From: Tritrichomonas foetus
Taxonomy: Eukaryota > Parabasalia > Tritrichomonadida > Tritrichomonadidae
Assembly: GCA_001839685.1 (NCBI GenBank)
Contig: MLAK01001404.1
Span: forward strand, 1-64,000
Length of the DNA: 64,000 nt
Direction: 5' to 3'
Notes under the pieces: generated by a model
Databases searched by the model: none
What the model saw: the letters and a program-made list of their open reading frames with translations, nothing else
Told to the model about the DNA's origin: nothing
Made by a program: the position numbers and the translations under genes
Shown here: positions 60,501-64,000 of the stretch, in pieces
Numbering within the stretch: the stretch's first letter is position 1
How the letters are laid out: every line of letters begins with the position of its first letter

Positions 60501-61752
60501 TAAAGAAGAATCACAAGATGAACAAGATGCAAATCCAACACCGTCACCACTACCACCATCACCGAAATCAGGTGATAACGACAATCAAAACGAAAACAAA
60601 GAAGAATCAAATATTGACAGTAATAATGGTGACAATTCAAATCATGATAATGCAAATGGTGTTGATGATGATGACGAAAAATCAAAAGAGAAGGAAAAAG
60701 ATGAAAAAGAAAATGAAATCACCCAAAAAGAAAATGAAAATGATAAAGTATCTGAAATTGAAGATAGAAATGAGAACAATGATACTGAGAATGAAAAACA
60801 GAGCGAACATGAAAATGTAAATAATGATGAAAATGAAAACCAAAATAAAAATGTGAATAACGATGAAGAAAATGTCACTGAAAATTTGGATGCGCATGAT
60901 AATAAGGAGAATGAAGATGTTAATGAAAATGCTATCAATGATGAACTACAACCAAACGAAGATGAGCCTGAATCACAAGAGAAGGAACAAGCAGAAACCA
61001 ATAAAGATGACGAAAAAGCCGAATCAAGCGAAGATAAAAATGAAGTTCTAAATGATGCAAAAGAAACACCAAAAGAAGAAAAGAAAGATAATAAAAAAGA
61101 AATCAAGAGAGATGAACAAAGGGACAACAAAAAAGATTTAAGAAAAGACCAAAATAGAGACACGAAACAGCAGCAACGAACGAATAACGACAGACAAAGA
61201 GACAATCAAAGAGATAATCAAAGAGATAATCAAAGAGATAATCGTCAGAGAGACGCACGAAGGGACAACACTAGTGCACGTGATAAAACAATTCGATATC
61301 CTCAGCAATCTGGAGCTTTCCCTAAGTCCGAATCAAAGCCAAGTCTTGGGCACAATGACCATCACCACGACCAGTACTCACGCATGCACGATCCCCGCGA
61401 CCACGAAAGAAGCCCAGCATATTCTTATGACAGACATGACTACAATGATAGAAGAAGCGACAATAGAAGAAATGATGATAGACGAAACGATGATAGGCGA
61501 AATGATGATAGGCGAAATGATGATAGAAGGAATGATGACAGAAGGAATGATGATAGACGGAACGATGATAGAAGAAATGATGACAGAAGAAGAGACAACA
61601 ATGATAAAAGAAATGATGTAAGAAGGAACGATGGAAGAAGGGAAGATGTGAATGAGAGACGAAGGGAAGAGAGACATGATGATAGAAGGAATGATAGAGA
61701 TAGAAGGCACACAGATGCAACGAGGTATGACAAAAGGAAAGGTGGAAGGTGA
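57598..61752 (+). CDS. THO2: THO complex subunit 2
   Basis: 1384 residues from MTSISKTVQEIRNFLDTDGD. The open frame extends 36 codons upstream to 57490, but that would almost touch the neighbouring gene's ATG, and the initiator at 57571 argues against it. The body is an all-helical solenoid. THO2/THOC2 landmarks are ELSNDWFSDNHVYTLFVRYC and the CVMPRTLTSQFDALFSSKF region with FILAHTCETF and HLHFNIFSRTFEESRNFGLLL, which align with the THOC2 segment around PR.(I/L)FS..DA.YCA.F. The last 400 residues are disordered and highly charged, with DNQR and RNDDR tandem repeats. THO2 scaffolds the THO complex for co-transcriptional mRNP assembly and export. Confidence 0.75.
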   Translation: MTSISKTVQEIRNFLDTDGDTAKNLAYELTKTDLTNEQIMSILWSFLSLSKTAPTLKENSSDLIYLLASEIANIRPEFNNMIFLTVDKADLIRFSAENNKTFKNLFGYYQNQKIKINKYQYLKHNPEGFAYLIFDVMKNRPEDLMQIIGEFNLDPDSVLLLLIDIIGTHDNKDLFPMLKQFNVERMINMLIQKIDQNFQQGHIKFLFYLFDSGIIPIVQQKPIIEHLGSILEKLRNVLNDATNNFCAQLIKPMTKSKFIPVPKPFLKAKEEFFEAKNMLYNSPHFRLSFANIDLQTIFKYASYDPCSIPKVAEYVTNYLYQEVTSNPTDFLSNETNIKLLLILSCHCTSNYLITSVLKLENIPPFIFSTFLLPAISTSDVGWQLSQIAFDKMKSFPFPIRCKIYEKFEEVTQKITDLRILASSVIGKIANITNRIAKGSNTYSLRFAKLFVKAPNAAANSLFRYICDFVPTPPIEVPISLLKDVSTLSLDVVLYVITKAISQKKVVIGESREDISSWPHIIANFLGKLAFDQYNNGIDIRSYLYFIIDGLKRKEIAYVCLLRTLVTAITSIQYRGDLTKPDIRRRSGESLMRLSRRIKSNDDNQMIQQDFRELLIDQENLGLKLLALIDEMHTSQDFIKHIQDIDSATDRFDDILFTFLIICEFLELSELNPIQLIEEYHFSYPAAFHIARGNNHVYDNLSSIIPEKLHPDLFLYFWNNDVKDLCTPHKAFDEFNEEIDKLLENETSEERKNQLEMIKSKSNQNKEKQIERVKEVYQKLSELSNDWFSDNHVYTLFVRYCVMPRTLTSQFDALFSSKFIFILAHTCETFRMDFLIQNLIRHLHFNIFSRTFEESRNFGLLLKNLLKIQRQRAFESTIHNILISKLSLLLERKEMLMVIANAVIMLDQMTKYFPRKEKHREIITQKLKLVDIPNGSSVKMLVVNYLPKISKPQTDGDGIINESEFEEIIKEESQDEQDANPTPSPLPPSPKSGDNDNQNENKEESNIDSNNGDNSNHDNANGVDDDDEKSKEKEKDEKENEITQKENENDKVSEIEDRNENNDTENEKQSEHENVNNDENENQNKNVNNDEENVTENLDAHDNKENEDVNENAINDELQPNEDEPESQEKEQAETNKDDEKAESSEDKNEVLNDAKETPKEEKKDNKKEIKRDEQRDNKKDLRKDQNRDTKQQQRTNNDRQRDNQRDNQRDNQRDNRQRDARRDNTSARDKTIRYPQQSGAFPKSESKPSLGHNDHHHDQYSRMHDPRDHERSPAYSYDRHDYNDRRSDNRRNDDRRNDDRRNDDRRNDDRRNDDRRNDDRRNDDRRNDDRRRDNNDKRNDVRRNDGRREDVNERRREERHDDRRNDRDRRHTDATRYDKRKGGR
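61192..61250 (+). repeat. 12-bp coding repeats (DNQR) in the THO2 tail
   Basis: Runs of GACAATCAAAGA-type 12-bp units encode RDNQRDNQRDNQRDN. Confidence 0.7.
61441..61620 (+). repeat. 15-bp coding repeats (RNDDR) in the THO2 tail
   Basis: About ten units of 15 bp (AATGATGATAGACGA and variants) encode RNDDR. Charged, disordered, probably unstable in length. Confidence 0.8.
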
Positions 61753-62118
61753 TTTTTGTAAATTCCTTTCCATATTTTTTTATTATATATTATTATATCA
61801 TAAAAAACTACTTGATAGTTTATTTAATTCATTTTTTTCCAAATTATTGTTGATGCAAATTTGATTAATTCAAATTAGCATAAAATTTGTATTTATGGTA
61901 ACTAAACTCGAATTTATATGATATTTTTGGAAAAAAATAACTTCGCTCATTTTTAATGAGCTTATTTAATCATTTGGTAATAAGCATCAAGTTTCATAAT
62001 TTCACACAGTTGTAAGAAAATAAACTGTTGGATTAGAATATATTCCTCAGAATGAAAGACTGAAATTTTCTGTGAAGTGTCAAAATCGGGAAATGGCCGT
62101 TTATTAATTAAAAAGAAA
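61753..62118. other. Intergenic region before the LisH-type gene
   Basis: AT-rich. The open frame upstream of 62119 begins at GTG (62077) and is not needed. Nothing else recognised. Confidence 0.35.
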
Positions 62119-63474
62119 ATGAGCCGAAAGCTTGACAAAGAGACTCTTAAAGCTGTTGTTTTAGAGAATTTACGAAAAAATGGTGGAATGAATTATTTAC
62201 AGGCACGCTATGTTTCGTTGGTTGTCGAAGGAATCAAAAATGATAATAAGTTTAATTTACTCAAACCTTACAAAATCATCAAAACAGAAAAATCTTACTT
62301 AATTGCTGCGCAAATTGTTTTACAGTTTTTCAAAAAGAAATCACTCGATTTTTCATTATCAACAATTTCAGGTGAAACAGATGGCGCTATTTCTAGAATT
62401 GATTCAAATATCGTATCCGAATCATTAAATATAAACTCAGAAGATTGGCTGAATGAATTATTAAATGACTGGGATAATATCAAATCAACTATTATCTCAA
62501 AAAACAAAGATATCTTCAAAAATCAACTTCAAAAAAGATTAGATGAAGTAATTCCAGAAAATGAAAAATACAAACCAAAAACTGACAAATTCAAAATTAA
62601 TCACACGCCAAATAATCAAACTGTAAATAAGCCAAAAGCTGCAGCACCATCAAAAACTTCTCGGGTTAGTATTGCTCCTAAAGGAAAGTCATCAAACCAA
62701 ATTTCCAATGTTTCTTCTCCTGCTTCAAGTCAGAAAGTTGATGTTCAATTGGAATCCAGCAGCGAGTCAATAGAAGATATTCCAATTGCTGATATAGATG
62801 ATGAAGACACAGGTTCTGTGAATGTCGCGCCACCAGTGACGTCAGAATCGTCAGAAGAAAAAGAAATTCCTATAAAATCAGATTCGTCATTTGATGAAAT
62901 TCCAGTAAAGAATGATAACTCATCATTACAAGATGTTTCTATTGAAGACGTATCTGTCAAAACTGAAAACTCTTCACTTCTCGAAGTTCCTGTTATTAAA
63001 AGTGATCAATCATCAGATAATGTTATAGATATTGCATCTGATGAATCCTACTCAGATATGGTTATGTCACCTACAAAGAGCTCAACAGCTTCACCTTCAC
63101 CTGCAAAAAAGAATCCATCATTTCGTCAAGAAGATGATAGTGATGACTTTAAATCAAAGACTAACTTTGGGATGCCACCAATTCCAACTAAAAAAGCAGA
63201 TTCTTCAGATGATTTTGATGTTGATGTTGATGAAGATTTTGATGATGATTTCGATGAACCATCTCCAGCAAAAACACAAAACTCTGATAATACGAAAAGT
63301 ACCCTTTATAGAAATATTCCAAGTCCAGCTGCAGAGCCACAAATTCATCCTCTTCCAAAACCAGCACCAAAAACTCAGAATTCAATCATAAATCCAGTAG
63401 CATCGAATATAACTGATGATGATAGTGATTGGGATGATATTGAAGATATTGATATTCAACTTGATGATGATTGA
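62119..63474 (+). CDS. LisH/FOP-like acidic protein
   Basis: 451 residues from the ATG at 62119. The N-terminal 75 residues are helical (MSRKLDKETLKAVVLENLRK, NYLQARYVSLVVEGIKND, YLIAAQIVLQFFKKKSLDFSLSTI SGET) and resemble the LisH dimerisation fold of the FOP/OFD1/TON1 centrosomal proteins, including the S-T-I-S-x-E ending. The rest is Ser/Asp/Glu/Pro-rich and disordered, ending in a very acidic run (DDDSDWDDIEDIDI). Expected to be a basal-body or centrosome component, a role inferred from the fold only. If the LisH call is wrong, it is simply an acidic disordered protein. It follows THO2 on the same strand with 366 bp between. Confidence 0.45.
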   Translation: MSRKLDKETLKAVVLENLRKNGGMNYLQARYVSLVVEGIKNDNKFNLLKPYKIIKTEKSYLIAAQIVLQFFKKKSLDFSLSTISGETDGAISRIDSNIVSESLNINSEDWLNELLNDWDNIKSTIISKNKDIFKNQLQKRLDEVIPENEKYKPKTDKFKINHTPNNQTVNKPKAAAPSKTSRVSIAPKGKSSNQISNVSSPASSQKVDVQLESSSESIEDIPIADIDDEDTGSVNVAPPVTSESSEEKEIPIKSDSSFDEIPVKNDNSSLQDVSIEDVSVKTENSSLLEVPVIKSDQSSDNVIDIASDESYSDMVMSPTKSSTASPSPAKKNPSFRQEDDSDDFKSKTNFGMPPIPTKKADSSDDFDVDVDEDFDDDFDEPSPAKTQNSDNTKSTLYRNIPSPAAEPQIHPLPKPAPKTQNSIINPVASNITDDDSDWDDIEDIDIQLDDD

Positions 63475-64000
63475 AGCTTGATATTGTATTAAATTTGTTT
63501 TTAAAGTTGTTATTAAATGAAAATTTAAAATCTTTTTGTAAAATCATTACTTGCTTGTTTAGTTTTATATCATGATTCTATATATTCTACAAACTAATCA
63601 TAAACATTAAAAAGAAATGATATTTTTCATCATTTAAGAAAGACCAACACATCTCATAGCATTGGAAAATGTAAGATTAAATCGCAACTTTCCAGAATGA
63701 TGGTTGAATTTTGGTAACAATAATCGGGAATTTGAATGACTGATAACTTTGATGAAAATTGTTTGCACAAATAATTTCAATGTTATTTTACACATTTTGG
63801 CTGAGCAGCTAAAATTTTTCACGAAATAAAATAAATGATGGTACTATAATTTGGATGTATCCGATTCCATACCAAGCCTGAGGAGACAAATAGTTTTTTT
63901 ACATATTTATACACATGATATACAATTATGAGATCGTTATTTTAATAAGTTTGTAAAAAAGTTGATTGTGAAATTGAATAATATTTTATTAAAATTTAAT
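63475..64000. other. Right flank, no gene called
   Basis: AT-rich. A 62-codon frame at 63634-63822 (-) has no recognisable domain. Nothing else is supported. Confidence 0.35.

Noticed and set aside
62077..62118. Upstream GTG start of the LisH-type protein
   Set aside because: The ATG at 62119 is the natural start, and eukaryotic GTG initiation is not expected.

Overview
The window looks like a parabasalid protist, most likely a tritrichomonad (Tritrichomonas foetus or a close relative). It is strongly AT-rich, and no reading frame needs a spliceosomal intron. Many start codons are preceded at short range by a TCA-pyrimidine-A/T initiator (Inr) like the Trichomonas core promoter, and many stop codons run into TAAA. 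The gene content also fits: an R2R3 Myb pair of the trichomonad type, a polymorphic-membrane-protein-like surface protein, long cytoskeletal coiled-coil proteins, and divergent kinases.

Layout. 1-5.2 kb (mainly minus strand): the 5' part of a multi-pass membrane protein of the trichomonad cyclase/PAS type beside sequencing gaps, broken Myb fragments, a nicotinamide riboside kinase-like enzyme and a type I surface protein. 6-13 kb: a secreted DUF5057-like protein, a small unknown gene, and a 3.15 kb segment bounded by 28-bp perfect inverted repeats that holds a GC-rich hairpin repeat and two divergent unknown genes. 13.5-20.5 kb: a tandem-domain E2F-like regulator, two Myb genes in opposite orientation that share a near-identical 309-bp DNA-binding cassette, and a pseudokinase. 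20.6-31 kb: an amino acid transporter, a large unknown protein, a serpin, an assembly gap inside a possible mariner-like element, and a CLN3/battenin homologue. 34-44 kb: a GH47 mannosidase, then two tandem paralogous coiled-coil genes with a tRNA-Lys between them. 45-52.5 kb: a STE20-like pseudokinase, a MITE with a target-site duplication, profilin, RFC1 and an ERp29/PDI-type thioredoxin protein. 54-63.5 kb: an unknown coiled-coil protein, a small SH3-like protein, the THO-complex subunit THO2, and a LisH-type acidic protein.

The genes are housekeeping and regulatory functions, not one pathway. RFC1 and the E2F-like factor relate to DNA replication, THO2 to mRNP assembly and export, and profilin plus the coiled-coil pair to the cytoskeleton. 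The GH47 mannosidase and the PDI/ERp29 protein act in the secretory pathway, and CLN3 and the AAAP transporter in membrane traffic or solute transport. Points most worth a second look are the two pseudokinases with the same double loss of catalytic aspartates, the shared Myb cassette with an ambiguous base at the same place in both copies, the inverted-repeat-bounded 3.15 kb segment, the MITE, and three minisatellites that all lie between convergent gene ends.
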